DNA of 64,000 bases, taken from Eledone cirrhosa (Eukaryota; Mollusca; Cephalopoda; Octopoda; Eledonidae). Under the pieces are notes generated by a model, which had not been told where the DNA came from, did no database searches, and was given only the letters and a program-made list of their open reading frames with translations. The stretch covers positions 355,303,382-355,367,381 of the forward strand of contig OZ024742.1 of assembly GCA_964016885.1 (NCBI GenBank), in the 5' to 3' direction. Each line of letters starts with the position of its first letter. The stretch's first letter is position 1. Positions 1-10,351 of this stretch are shown here, one piece after another. The position numbers and the translations under genes are program-made.

Positions 1-62
1 ATAAAGTACCAGTAATGCACTGGATAATTGCTGGCCTTGTGCCAAAAGTAGAAACAATTATC
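1..62 (+). repeat. tRNA-derived SINE, 3' part
   Basis: Only the 3' body and tail are present: AAAGTACCAGTAATGCACTG, then a GCTGGCCTTGTGCC block and a GTAGAAACAATTAT tail. These blocks recur in all other copies of this SINE in the window. It is the first unit of a head-to-tail array continuing to position 448. Confidence 0.85.
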
Positions 63-70
63 TATAAAAG

Positions 71-260
71 GGCGGTGGATTGGCAGTATCGGTAGAGGGT
101 CGGACGCCATGCTTTCCAGCATAGTTACGTCCCTTTACGATCTGAGTTCAAATCCCGCCGAGGTTGACTTTGCCTTTCATCCTTACGGGGTCGATAAAAT
201 AAAGTACCAGTAATGCACTGGGTAATTGCTGGCCTTGTGCCTAAAGTAGAAACAATTATC
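71..260 (+). repeat. tRNA-derived SINE (octopus OK/OR-like), complete
   Basis: The copy starts with a tRNA-like head, GGCGGTGGATTGGCAG, where a box A-like segment lies, followed by a box B-like GAGTTCAAATCCCGCC at about 145. The unique body carries CCTTACGGGGTCGATAAAAT, and the tail is GTAGAAACAATTATC. This is the pol III SINE plan (internal promoter, body, short tail). The family name is inferred by resemblance to the published octopus tRNA-derived SINEs and was not checked by alignment. Confidence 0.88.
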
Positions 261-267
261 TATATAA

Positions 268-448
268 GGGCGGTGGATTGGCAGTATCGGTAGAGAGTCG
301 AACACCATGCTTTGAAGCATAGAGTTACGTCCCTTTATGATCTGAGTTCAAATCCCACCGAGGTTAACTTTGCCTTTCATCCTTACGGGGTCGATAAAAT
401 AAAGTACCAGTAATGTACTGGGTAATTGCTGGCCTTGTGCCTAATACA
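268..448 (+). repeat. tRNA-derived SINE, third unit of array
   Basis: Same order of blocks as the copy at 71-260, starting 198 bases further on and separated by the same short linker (TATCTATA.AAGG). The end reads GTGCCTAATACAGAAC, so the usual GTAGAAAC tail is altered. Head-to-tail spacing suggests tandem duplication or repeated insertion at one site. Confidence 0.85.
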
Positions 449-2180
449 GAACACACAACTACAAAAGGTAGATTGTTGTTGTTGTGCGTGTGTGCATGTT
501 CCATGTTTATACATTTGCAGAATTCTACACCAATTCGACTTAATGTCTGTAAGAAGTTTGTAAATGGTCCAACTTAGGCCAACGACTATTTATTTCATTC
601 AAACATACCCGCAATTATGGAAATAATCGATAAAACATGAAGCATTATCCCCTCTAATAGAATCTGATAACCCTCTCTACTCCCCTTAAAATTCGACAAA
701 ACTACGTACATGCTTACAAACTTCATTTAGGAACGCCGGAGAGAGAGAAGAGAGTGAGAGGGAGAGAGAGCGAAGATTTGTTTTTGAGTGTGGAACTGCC
801 AAACATTTATTTACTTCAATGACAAAGAGAAGTTATTACATTTTCTACGAAACAACAATTATTCAAAAGCAAAAGTGAAATGTATTCAACAACAAAAAAA
901 ATATCGATAAATCTTTTTTAAAACCTCTCTAGGAACGTGGAAGAAAGAAGTATCAGTTTATTTACTATACACAATAATATACTCTATGAGGTCACTAAAC
1001 CTGCTAGAAACAGCAGCTAACTCTCCCCCATATCACACCACTCCCTACTGTCTTAAATTTAGAAAACACACATTAGACAACCATGCAGAACAACTCCATC
1101 GCAGCTCTGTTTTTCGGCTGGCATCGTCTACGCGCGTGTTGCGCAAGTACTGTGAAAAAATAAATTTCAACACTTCTTTGCACAGAGTTAATATCCATAG
1201 GCGAAACAACAATTGTCACTGCTGACGCAGCTCCTGCTTCGGCAGTCCAGGTTGCAATTCATTCACCCAGTGCCTGGCAGACAAAAAAAGTGCTGCCATA
1301 AAATGTGTGGTGCAACCTAACTGTGGTAACTAACAGTTGTATTGGAGAAAGTAATTAATTTGATTGAGAATAGCATAACATCTTGTGTAAAATGTAATTA
1401 CGTGTACTATGTAGATAAAAGTTTAGCGCGTTGGAGATATAATCCAGAGTATTGAGTAAGGAAATGGATGAAAGTGATTTTGATAGTTGATAGTTACTTG
1501 TGTGTTTTTATTTAAGTTTGGAGAATGAAGAATATTTCAGTTAATGAAGACAATTTCATAAATAAATGCCCTAAGAAACAGATATGTAAAACATAAAAGA
1601 TTTGTAGAATGATTGTAGGGGAAAATGAAAATGTGCACACAATAAAACCAACCAAATATATAAATAAAATGTTATTCTGTAAAATTAAGTGAAATGGAAT
1701 ATTCAGTGGAATGAGAGAATAAGACAAGTAATGTCATCGATATTGAAATAAAATTGGACACTGTGGGTCATTGGAACATTGCAACTTAATAAAACATAAT
1801 TTAAAACACCATGTAAAGACATTGGATTCTATTCGAATGTTTCCAAGAATTCTACAATATTAAAAATATGTTAAATTAACAAGATTGCTAGTAATGCCAA
1901 AATTACGTTTGTGATTGATTCAGCCTGTCTATACGATCATATTTATTTAAAGTATATTTCTTTTGGTGAGATTTTGATATCAGCCTATTCATACCATACT
2001 ACAATTTGACAGATCATATATAATCATAATTGACAGGCTCTTGATAACTTCTATTTCTCACCATCGTATTGTATAATTTTCTTTATGCCCTCATACTAGG
2101 CTACAAATGAAATAATACTTGCATCATTGAATATAGCTTTTAATAGGTAATCATATCTACAAAGTCATATATGGGCTAAA
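449..2180. other. AT-rich DNA without recognisable gene
   Basis: No long or conserved reading frame was recognised. There is a short GA-rich tract near 738-772. The 79-codon frame at 986-1225 has no domain I know and an unremarkable composition, so I do not call it a gene. Confidence 0.6.
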
Positions 2181-2181
2181 C

Positions 2182-2343
2182 TCAAAAATGTCCAAACTTT
2201 TCTGTGACGATATCCCATGCATGCTTAATTAGTTCTGTTCTTAACTCGTTTAGCTCAGCTTCTTCGTTGGTTTTCAGGTGACGGAGTAGTTTAATGACTT
2301 CTGTTGAGAGGGCGTCAAATGGTTGAGCATAGCTCTCTCCCAT
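2182..2343 (-). other. 53-codon open frame, possible exon or pseudogene fragment
   Basis: Read on the minus strand, an ATG at 2343 opens 53 codons ending in TGA at 2182-2184; the frame is also open upstream to a TAG at about 2400. The peptide is acidic and helix-like, with the stretch LKTNEEAELNELRTELIKHA, and lacks the low-complexity bias of nearby frames. I cannot place it in a family. It could be a chance frame, a decayed exon or a retropseudogene piece. Confidence 0.22.
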
Positions 2344-2454
2344 GTGACATGAACGCCGTCCGAAAGACGAAGAACTGCCTGAAAATGTTCCAACAATCTA
2401 GCCGATGGTTTACTCAGTGTTACAAACGCCTAGCAATCCTTGATATCATCCTTT

Positions 2455-2640
2455 ATATATCATCATCATCATCATCATCATTGTTTAACGTCTATCTTCT
2501 ACGCTAGTATCGGTTTCGATGGGAATTGTCCCACTTGAGGCAAAATTGGTAGGGTGACTGTAGAGGACTCGCTCGTAGAGGACTGTCTGGCAGGATTTCT
2601 ACGGCTGGATGCCCTGCTAACAAAAAACCACATTTACAGT
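2455..2640 (+). repeat. Degenerate dispersed repeat with (CAT)n head
   Basis: A CATCATCATCATCATCAT run is followed by TTTAACGTC and, about 130 bases on, by TTTCTACGGCTGGATGCCCT. From memory, this order of motifs recurs in many cephalopod sequences as a dispersed repeat. The middle part here is diverged. It has no protein-coding potential. Confidence 0.5.
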
Positions 2641-2869
2641 GTTGACTTGGAGGTTTTTACGGTGATACCTACACGGCGACATAATTGCGTGGACTGTGTG
2701 TTTTTGTCGTGGCACCTACACGACCTCATTTATTTTGGACTGGATGTTGTGGTACCAACATAACTTTACAGAGAAAGGGTGGTGATGGTGTGTAGTGGGA
2801 GGGTGGAGTAGGGGTAGTGGGTTGGGTGTATATTTGGTTAAGAGGTGACTATTGACTGTAGGCTAACTT

Positions 2870-3015
2870 TGTATGTAGGGGAAGCGGGTCATCTGTATTG
2901 CTGCGTGGTGCCAAAGATCTCGCTCCAGTGACATTGTCTTAGAGTGTGCAAGGTCGGAATTTATTAAATCGTCCCAGGTTTTTCTGGGTCTACCTACTCC
3001 GTAACTGCCATCAAT
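2870..3015 (-). pseudogene. LINE C-terminal relic (GRPRKTW box)
   Basis: On the minus strand a short frame reads GRPRKTWDDLINSDLAHSKT, then ERDLWHHAA. A GRP(R/K)KTW box followed by an (E/D)R..W motif is common just after the reverse transcriptase in several LINE clades. No RT core is preserved nearby, so this is a 3' fragment. The clade cannot be assigned from so little sequence. Confidence 0.45.
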
Positions 3016-3101
3016 TTTGATATATATACCCATCCCAATCCCCACCCTCTCCTACGACAATATAAGGAAATATATAGATACTACGATTTATTTGGACAGA
3101 C

Positions 3102-3152
3102 AGCTTCCTGATGATTTCTCACGAATGAAACAGCTCTAGTCCTGTAGAAGCT
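3102..3152 (+). ncRNA. Candidate hammerhead ribozyme (weak stem II)
   Basis: The core CTGATGA lies at 3108-3114 and GAAA at 3127-3130. Stem I pairs AGCTTC (3102-3107) with GAAGCT (3147-3152). Stem III pairs A3130/CAG (3131-3133) with CTG (3142-3144)/U3145, so the conserved A15.1-U16.1 pair is present, and position 17 is A, giving a UA cleavage site before 3147. Stem II is only TTC/GAA (3116-3118 with 3123-3125) after a U-U mismatch. Core and stems I and III were read directly; catalytic activity is inferred and uncertain because stem II is short. Confidence 0.5.
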
Positions 3153-3170
3153 CTTCTATATTAAAATTAT

Positions 3171-3410
3171 TTAGCCGTCGAAACGGCTTGAGCTCTGCCG
3201 ACGGGGGTCATACTGTTTCCTATTTCCCACTCTACTACACTAAGTATTGAATACTCTGGTGCGTTATGGTCCATCTGGTTCCTAGTCCAGAAATAGCCGT
3301 CGAAACGGCTTGAGCTCTGCCGTCGGTGTCATACTTTTCCTATTTCTCACTCTACTACCCTAAGTATTCAGTACTCTGGTGCGTTACGGTCCATCTGGTT
3401 CCTTACCACA
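3171..3410 (+). repeat. Two tandem copies of a ~122-base unit with hammerhead-like half-site
   Basis: Units start at about 3171 and 3293, each with TAGCCGTCGAAACGGCTTGA and ending with CTGGTGCGTTA.GGTCCATC. In the second unit GAAA is followed by CGGC, a 9-base loop, GCCG and TC, which matches stem III plus a GUC cleavage triplet of a hammerhead. The first unit has AC instead of TC. No CTGANGA box was found at the expected place, so only a 3' half is visible. Confidence 0.6.
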
Positions 3411-3419
3411 ATTCCTTTG

Positions 3420-3531
<112 letters not shown>

Positions 3532-3533
3532 TA

Positions 3534-3680
3534 AAATAACAGATTAAAGTTTAAGCAAAGATTCACTGCTTTCACCCTTAACGGGATCTTCTGAATCTAA
3601 CAGATAGACTTTGTTAGTTTCAGAAGATCCCGTTAAGCGTGAAAGCACCGAATCTTTGCTTAAACTGTAATCTGTTATTT
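3534..3680. repeat. Palindromic repeat, family alpha, between (TA)n arrays
   Basis: Left arm AAATAACAGATTAAAGTTTA pairs with the right-arm end TAAACTGTAATCTGTTATTT; the centre is near 3607. The inner arms carry GGATCTTCTG / CAGAAGATCC. Single ends of the same family recur at 34528-34585 and 48606-48645, again beside (TA)n. The inner part resembles a hammerhead core (AGAAGA, then GAAA, a GCA/TGC stem III) but has CAG where the core needs CTG. Confidence 0.8.
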
Positions 3681-3687
3681 TAATAAA

Positions 3688-3692
<5 letters not shown>

Positions 3693-3750
<58 letters not shown>
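3693..3750. repeat. (TA)n microsatellite
   Basis: A nearly pure TA run directly to the right of palindrome alpha. The palindrome is thus bracketed by TA arrays on both sides. Confidence 0.95.
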
Positions 3751-3751
<1 letters not shown>

Positions 3752-3838
3752 CAAAGAGATATTTAATCTGTTGTTTATTCAACAAATTTAATTATAACAG
3801 ATTCGAGGCACGCTACAATTTCTTCTGGAGTATAATAT

Positions 3839-4137
3839 CAATGATATTTATACATGGAAACTATTTTTATAAAACCATATTTATCTTATTATATATATTT
3901 CAAGGGTTCCAAATGTTGATACGTCTCATCAAAAAAAATACAAAAAATGTTTTATAAATATTGACATACCCAAAAACAAGGACTTGTCGTTTTAAATTGT
4001 TTTTGGATATGTCAATATTTATGAAATAATTTGTGTATTTCATTTGATGAGAGCTTACGAAAATGTTGGTACACTTGAAATATATATAATAAAATAAATA
4101 TGGTTTTATAAAAATAGTTTCCACGTATTAATATCAT

Positions 4138-4139
<2 letters not shown>
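3839..4139. repeat. Palindromic repeat, family beta, diverged copy
   Basis: The left outer arm GGAAACTATTTTTATAAAAC pairs with the right outer arm ending in GTTTTATAAAAATAGTTTCC. The arms carry TTTCAAGGGTTCC / TTGAAATATATATAATA, homologous to the cleaner copy at 21461-21696. Inner arms have diverged, and the hammerhead core is degraded (TTGATGA in place of CTGANGA). (TA)n follows at once on the right. Confidence 0.8.
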
Positions 4140-4190
<51 letters not shown>

Positions 4191-4348
4191 TATAAATATA
4201 TATAAATATATATAAATATGTATGTATCTGTATATATATAAAATTAAGTATGAGTGCGTGTGTGTCTGTATATATGTGTGAGTGTATATATATACACTCA
4301 CACATATATATATACATATATATATAAATACACTCAAACATATATATT

Positions 4349-4410
<62 letters not shown>
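4139..4410. repeat. Compound (TA)n / TATG microsatellite
   Basis: TA runs at 4139-4185 and 4354-4408 flank a mixed TATA, TGTG and CACA stretch that itself contains a short palindrome around 4270-4300. No coding content. Confidence 0.93.
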
Positions 4411-4411
<1 letters not shown>

Positions 4412-4702
4412 AAGCTAAAACCAGCACAAAAAGAACATATACTGTTTATACTTGAAACATGACTCATATGTAAGGAATACTAAAACACTTTTATGTCTGA
4501 TTTCAAATGCAGTCAACTTGATCAGTTATAGAAGAATCGGTAGGAAATATTTTAATAAGGTTAACGATGCATTTGAAAGTCAATAAGAAGCCGGTCAGGA
4601 ACAGTGTTGTGAAACACATTATACTGGTATATCATTTTATCGAGCTGAAAATGAGGAAAGGAGAGTTGAGCTTGCGATTTGAACTTCGATCGTGAACAAA
4701 CA

Positions 4703-4923
4703 ACTGTTTCTACATTTGAAAGAAGGACAGTATTTTGACGGGAAGGAGAAAGTCAATTCAATCGACTCCAGTGCGTTACTGGTACTTATCTTATCCACCC
4801 CGTAAGGATGAAAAGCAACGCTTACCTCTGCCTTAATTATATGAACTCAGAACGTAAACGGCCATAACGCTATGCTACAAAGCATATAGTCTGCCGCTCG
4901 ACCGATGCTGCTAATCCATTGTC
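4703..4923 (-). repeat. tRNA-derived SINE, minus strand, variant tail
   Basis: Reading on the minus strand: a degenerate tRNA-like head near 4923, a box B-like segment in the middle, a CCTTACGGGGTGGATAAGAT-type body, then an insertion like that at 47821 (TCGATT.AATTGACT) before the tail GTAGAAACAGTTG. The variant tail marks a subfamily distinct from the 71-260 copy. Confidence 0.7.
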
Positions 4924-4984
4924 CACAACCATGTGTTGAAAGATATATTGTTATACTTGGGGAAGGACATGTTGTCCTAATATT

Positions 4985-5236
4985 GTGTGTGTGTGACAGG
5001 TCACACTTATGCAGGTGTAGCTGGCCTCCTCCAAGGTATATCTCGTTGGAGATGTCTTGGGTAATTTAATGATAGGGACCCCTGTCCTGTCATCTTATTT
5101 CTACGGCTGAGTAAACTGGAGCAACATGAAATAAAGTGTCTCACTCAAGGAAACAACACATCACCCGGTCCGAGAATTGAACTCACAACCTTCCGATTGC
5201 AAGCCCATCGCTCTAACCCCTAGGTCATGCGCCTTC
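4985..5236 (-). repeat. Second SINE family with tRNA head and conserved core
   Basis: The minus strand begins with GGCGCATGACCTAGGGGTTA, a box A-like tRNA segment, then box B-like GTGAGTTCAATTCTCGG. The body holds CTTGAGTGAGACACTTTATT and CTCCAGTTTACTCAGC, a core shared by SINEs of many molluscs and other animals (conserved-core superfamily; exact name not assigned). This family is unrelated to the GGCGGTGG SINE. Confidence 0.7.
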
Positions 5237-5335
5237 AGGACAAAGATAGAAAATAAACATATTGACAAAGATAGAATATTAATATAAACACATCCAGACA
5301 CAGACACAAGTAGACGAGCTCACACTATATTTATG

Positions 5336-5389
5336 TGAGGGTTTGTATGTATATATGTGAGTGTTTGTATGTATATTTGTGAGTGTTTG

Positions 5390-5444
<55 letters not shown>

Positions 5445-5468
5445 GTGTGTGTGTGTGTGTGTGTGTTT
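5336..5468. repeat. Microsatellite block (GTATGTATAT, TA, TG)
   Basis: Three imperfect GTGAGTGTTTGTATGTATAT units precede a (TA)n run and a (TG)n run. Non-coding. Confidence 0.9.
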
Positions 5469-5711
5469 GTAACATGGACTTATGTTTGTTAGTTATGTCT
5501 TTTTAAGCAGTTGCACCTTTCTTATTTTGCTTTTCCTGTTTGGTTTTATCGGATTGAATGAAACTATTTCTAGATTTATTAAAATTCTTAATGTCAGACA
5601 GAAGCTTATCTTGAAAGAGATTAGGATATGTAAAGAATATTATTATAGATATCATGCTTAAGAACTTGTGTTGTACATAACATGCGTAAGAATTTGTGTT
5701 ATCAGTGTCTA

Positions 5712-5895
5712 GAGGAGGAATATGGCGTGGTTCGGACACGTCACAAGACATGACAGCCTATGTAAGATCATCATGCAAGGCACCGCTGAGGTTGGATTCA
5801 GGAGGAGGCGCTAACGAAAAAAAGTAGTTGGACAATGTCAAAGAACGAAAGCAAATGATTACACAAGATTTCTTGATGGCCGCCGTTGATAGACT
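5712..5895 (+). pseudogene. LINE C-terminal relic (AWFGHVTRHDSL)
   Basis: The plus strand reads MAWFGHVTRHDSLCKIIMQG, then a basic stretch and, in another frame, DNVKERKQMITQDFL. A (W/Y)xGHVxRxD box, a QG box and a basic region are typical of the post-RT region of non-LTR retrotransposons. The frame is broken by a stop and a frameshift. Only about 180 bases remain, so this is a 5'-truncated decayed copy. Confidence 0.6.
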
Positions 5896-6390
5896 ATTTT
5901 GAATATGTGCTGTTTCTGCAACAGGATCCACCCAAATACAGAAGTCAAGAGACTGATGATGAAGACGATGATGATAGTTTTATGTCGCAATTTTCTGTCG
6001 CCGTTTCTGCATTCTCACCATCGCAGCATAATTTCTGATTTTTTTTTTGTCATACTTTACATAGACATTCTTATGAAAGTCTGAGGTCCAAAACGTTGTT
6101 AATCTTTCCCTACTATATCTAGCATTAAAATAGTAAATGTCTCCTGCACACAGTCGAACACACACACAGTCACACACATAATCAGAGACTCACACATACA
6201 TATATATATATGTTTGGCTTAACACTGTTTACGCTGTTTCCAAGACGAAAAACGTCTTAATCTTCACTAAGAGTACATAAGTGTGTTTCCGCACTGTGCA
6301 TAAGTGGGTAATGCACTGTTAAGTCTAACTATGATATGAATACTCCCAGCTTGCACATTGTGTTGATTGTTAGTTCCGTTCATACATATC

Positions 6391-6452
6391 CATACATACA
6401 TGCATACATGATGGCTGCCCCCTCGTTATCGAGTATGGCCATTGCACGAGGA
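6391..6452 (-). repeat. Dispersed repeat end, shared with 31640-31692
   Basis: ATGATGGCTGCCCCCTCGTT at 6408 onward and ATCGAGTATGGCCATTGCAC are found as the reverse complement at 31640-31692, next to a (CATA)n/(TATG)n run in both places. The repeat end and the tetranucleotide tract therefore move or are duplicated together. Family unknown. Confidence 0.7.
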
Positions 6453-6587
6453 GAAACAAAAATTAATAAATTAATAAAAAATAAAATAAAAATAAAAAAA
6501 AGAAATATATATATATATATATATACATACACACACACATACACATATACACACACACACATATACACACACACGTACATTAATAAC

Positions 6588-6637
<50 letters not shown>

Positions 6638-6896
6638 TTTCTTTATTAACCACAAGGGTTTACATAAAGTAGACATTAAGGACAGTGCAGGACAATGCAG
6701 GACAGTACAAATGGGCATTTCTGCGTGTAAAAAACAAAAACAGAGGATGTAACAAAAATAACAATGAAAATAACAATGAAAAATTCCCCAATAGGGGGGA
6801 GACTTCGGAGGGACATTTGTGGAGAAAGCCCAGTAAAAAGCCACAATGACCCTGACCACCAAGGCAAGTGCCCTCTCCCAGTTTTCCACCTTTAGT

Positions 6897-9800
6897 TTAC
6901 AGATATATACTCAGAGTCGGCCCATTCACTCGGGCCATTCTTGCTTCTCTCACCCATCTTTCAACAAAATGATGGGAAGAGAGCACTTCCTTCTCTACTC
7001 TGATTTTCCTTTTCAAATGAAATTTGAAAAAGTCAATCAGAGCATCACCGAAGAGGTAAGTGCTCGTCTTCAGCCCTTTCAAACGTGTCCACCATACTAT
7101 CTCTTTCGCCATGGCCACCAGACAGATAAAAACTGCCTGCCCTTCCCGGCTAAAGGAGGAGGGCGGGGCAATCCTCACGATGGACTCAGATGATAGCCGG
7201 ATCCGTCCTAAACGCGACAGCAGGTGTTCGACATAAACCCACAAGTCAGCAATTTTCGGACACTGGACGAGTGCGTGCAGGACGGTTTCGTCGCCCTGCG
7301 CGCATCTCGGACATGCCCGGCTGACGGCACCTCCATACCTGTAGAGTTTATCCCGAACTGGCAAGGCTCCTCGGTAGCACTGCCAGGCCAGAGATTTCTG
7401 GAAGTTGTCCATAGGCCCTGGCCCGAAAGTTCTTCCGAAGAGATTGGCTAGTTGATTTTCGTCGACGCCTAGAGTTTCCCCAAGTACGTCGTCGCTCTTC
7501 CCCTCCACTAATCCTCTATAGAACGCCGAGGTGGAGTTTCCACCGATCACATTGCCCGATTGGTCGAGGGCTGTGAGCGCCTGAAGACATTCCAGTCTCC
7601 AGGCGCTCCCTCTCGGTCTTCGCTTGACCCAGGACTGCAGCTCCGTCAAGGAAACGAGCTGGGGAAACACGCGTCTAGCAAACGGCGACCACACCTGATC
7701 ACCGTCGAGGAAGAGGTGGAGATGTCGTAGCCTGAGCGCGTGCCTGCGCATCATCAGCCACGGCATGCCCAGCCCTCCACGTAGCGGGTGTTGACAACAG
7801 ATGGACCGCCTGACCATCGGAGCGCGTCCCTTCCACAAAAAGCGAAAGAGCAAACGCTCCAGCACAGTCAGGCGAGGCTTAGGACAAGGTACGACGGTCA
7901 GGCGGTAGCAGATGACGGACGCGATGTACGCGTTAGCCACCTCCGCTCGACCTTTCAGGGATAGCTTCCTCTCGGCCCATTTCTGGGTGAGAGAAGCCAC
8001 CCTGCTTGTCACCTCGTCCCAGTTTTTGTCCGTCTGGAGGTCCGGACCGAACCAGACCCCTAGCAATTTAACCGGTCCGTCCGTCCAGCGTCCGACGACG
8101 CTGTTGGACGGCATGGACCTGCCTCTCCAGGTGCCGAGCTGCAGGCCCACTGACTTTTCCTGGTTGATCATTGCTCCTGTCACCGCTTCGTATTCTCTTA
8201 GTGTAGTGCCGATCGCCTCGATGTGTTTGGCGTTCGACACCACTACGGTGACATCGTCCGCATATGCTGATACGGATCTTCCGCATCCTAGTTCGCGCGG
8301 GACCCCCCTCAACGTCTCCAGTTTGTGCAGTAATGGCTCGAGAGTCAATACGTACAAGAGGGACGAGAGGGGACATCCTTGGCGGACCGAGCGCATGATG
8401 TGGAACGGTTCCGACAGGTGACCGTTCACTCTCACCACAGAGCAGATGTCGCTGTGCATGGCAGCGATCCAGCCTCTGAAGACGGGCCCAAAGCCAGCCG
8501 CCCTCAGGACTGCCGCTAGGTAACGATGGTCGACCCTATCGAAAGCTTTCGACTGATCTAAATTGATCAAGGACCCACCCGTGCCAGGTTCCCTAGCTAC
8601 CCTCTCTACGATGTATCGCATGAGGTGGAGGTTGTCGTGGATGGATCTGTCGGGAATGGCGCATGTCTGCGCCTCTCCCACCAGACCACCAACGACAAGC
8701 GCCAACCTCTTTGCTAGCACCTTGGCCAAAATCTTAAACTCTGTGTTTAGCAGAGTTATGGGCCGGAAATTATCTATGTTATCCCCCTTGTTCGGATCCT
8801 TTCTCAGCAGTGCCACCGCTCCTCGGCTCACAGAACTGGGAATTCTCCCGTTCTGTTGCCAGTTGCAGTAGACGTCCGCCAAGAGGCCTCCGAACAAGTC
8901 TGGCATCTGTACGTAAAGTTCATAGGACAGACCATCCAAACCAGGCGATTTACCCCTTGTGCAGCCAGTCATTGCCTCCCTTACTTCAGCGGCTGTTATC
9001 GGCTTTTCGCAACACTTCGCCTCAGTGGCCGAGAGCCGCGGCAGTCCGTCGAGGTAGACACTAAAGTCCATCCCTCTACCCGGCCCACCGCTGCCCCCGA
9101 ACAGCTGAGCGAAGTGTCGCTGAAAAGCTTCTCACATTTGCCCGGGATCGAGTAGCATGCGCCCGTCGTGGTCCACCAAAGACCGGATCGTGGCTTTGTT
9201 GCCACGACGCGCCTCCGCCGCTCGGGCCCATTGAACGGCTTTCGTCCCCTCGTGTCTGAGAGCACGCACCCTTGCTCTGACAACGCAGCCTTCGTGCTTT
9301 GCATTGAAGAATTGGTCAAGGGCCAATTTCGCCGCAAGCACGTCGGTCGCAATGCCTTTGCTAAGCGCCTCGTCTAATTTTCTAACTAGTTCTCCCTCTG
9401 CTCTATTTTTCTCTATTGCTAAAGCCTTACTAAATCTAATCGATTCTATTCTAATCGCTCTTTTCAGAGCAAACCACCACTTGTTGTTGACGATGGCCCC
9501 CGTCAACGCCCGCTTAACTAGTTCGCTAATCCGGTCTCTGTAGGCCTTGCGCGCTGGTAAGGACGCGTTTAGCTTCCAGTAGCCGGGTCCTCGTCTATGA
9601 AGCCTATCTAAGTCAAGCACACAGATCACGAATTTGTGGTCCGTGTAGCTGACTATCTTGAATTGTGGACAGCCTATGCTAGACCTATCTATTTCCCTAC
9701 AAAATACTCTATCTAGATATGATCTGGATGACCCTATGCGGTTTGTCCAAGTCCACATTGGCACATTCGGGAAATCCAATCGGTACCTGTCAGACAGTTC

Positions 9801-10316
9801 AAAACGCCTGAGCAGGTTGGTGAGGCTCTTGCACCCTCCACCCCTATCCGCTAATCCCACACAGTCCCAGCGTGAATCTAAGATCCCGTTCCAGTCGCCC
9901 ACTAACACTAAAGAGCGCGACGTTCCAAGAAAGGTCTCCAGACGCCGGAAGAAATCAGGCCGCCCTGCTCCTGTCGGGGCATAGACGGCCACTAGCCTGA
10001 AAGCTTGCCCGTCTCCGCTGGTCACGTCCAGCACCACCAGCTTACCCTCTGGGTCCAGGAAGATGGCCCGTATGGCGAGATCCAAACCTCTCCGAAAAAG
10101 TACAGCAACTCCTCCACCGGATCCAGGACGGCTGGGAGATGCGTACACATCGTAGCCGCCGAAGATCGGTGCGAAGGCCCGTGCTTCGGAGATTCTGGTC
10201 TCGCTGATGGCCACTACATCTATGTTTAGTGACCTGAGGTCGTTGAGCAGGTGACCCTGCTTCCATGACGACCCCAAGCCACGCGCATTTATGCTGCCTA
10301 TTCTGAGTGAGGTCAT
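6897..10316 (-). pseudogene. LINE A1 ORF2: APE endonuclease-RT, one in-frame TGA
   Basis: The frame from ATG at 10316 to the stop at 6897 covers 1139 residues and is interrupted only by TGA at 9132-9134 (codon 395), where copy A2 has TGT (Cys). APE-type endonuclease motifs lie in about residues 1-230: SINARGLG, SETRI, GDWNGILD, YLDRVFC, TDHKFV. The RT follows with KSPGLDGLSY (~456), NFRPITLLNTEFKILAK (~516), NLDQSKAFDRVDH (~585), QGCPLSSLLY (~646) and YADD at 685-688. A zinc knuckle, CPRCAQGDETVLHALVQC, lies near 1005-1020. The enzyme would nick DNA and prime reverse transcription at the target. All catalytic motifs are intact, so the copy is recently inactivated, unless the UGA is bypassed. 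Confidence 0.88.
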
Positions 10317-10351
10317 GTTTAAAATAGAGTGGAAAAGATGGGAAAGACCAC

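Noticed and set aside
1..448. CRISPR-like array
   Set aside because: Repeats are ~198-base SINE units with tRNA-like promoters, not short repeats with unique spacers, and the context is eukaryotic.
3560..3660. Hammerhead ribozyme in palindrome alpha
   Set aside because: GAAA, stem III and a 5-bp stem I can be drawn, but the core reads CAGAAGA, lacking the invariant U4.
9132..9134. Selenocysteine codon in LINE A1 ORF2
   Set aside because: A TGT to TGA change is tempting, but the position is outside catalytic motifs and no SECIS-like element was sought or expected in a LINE.
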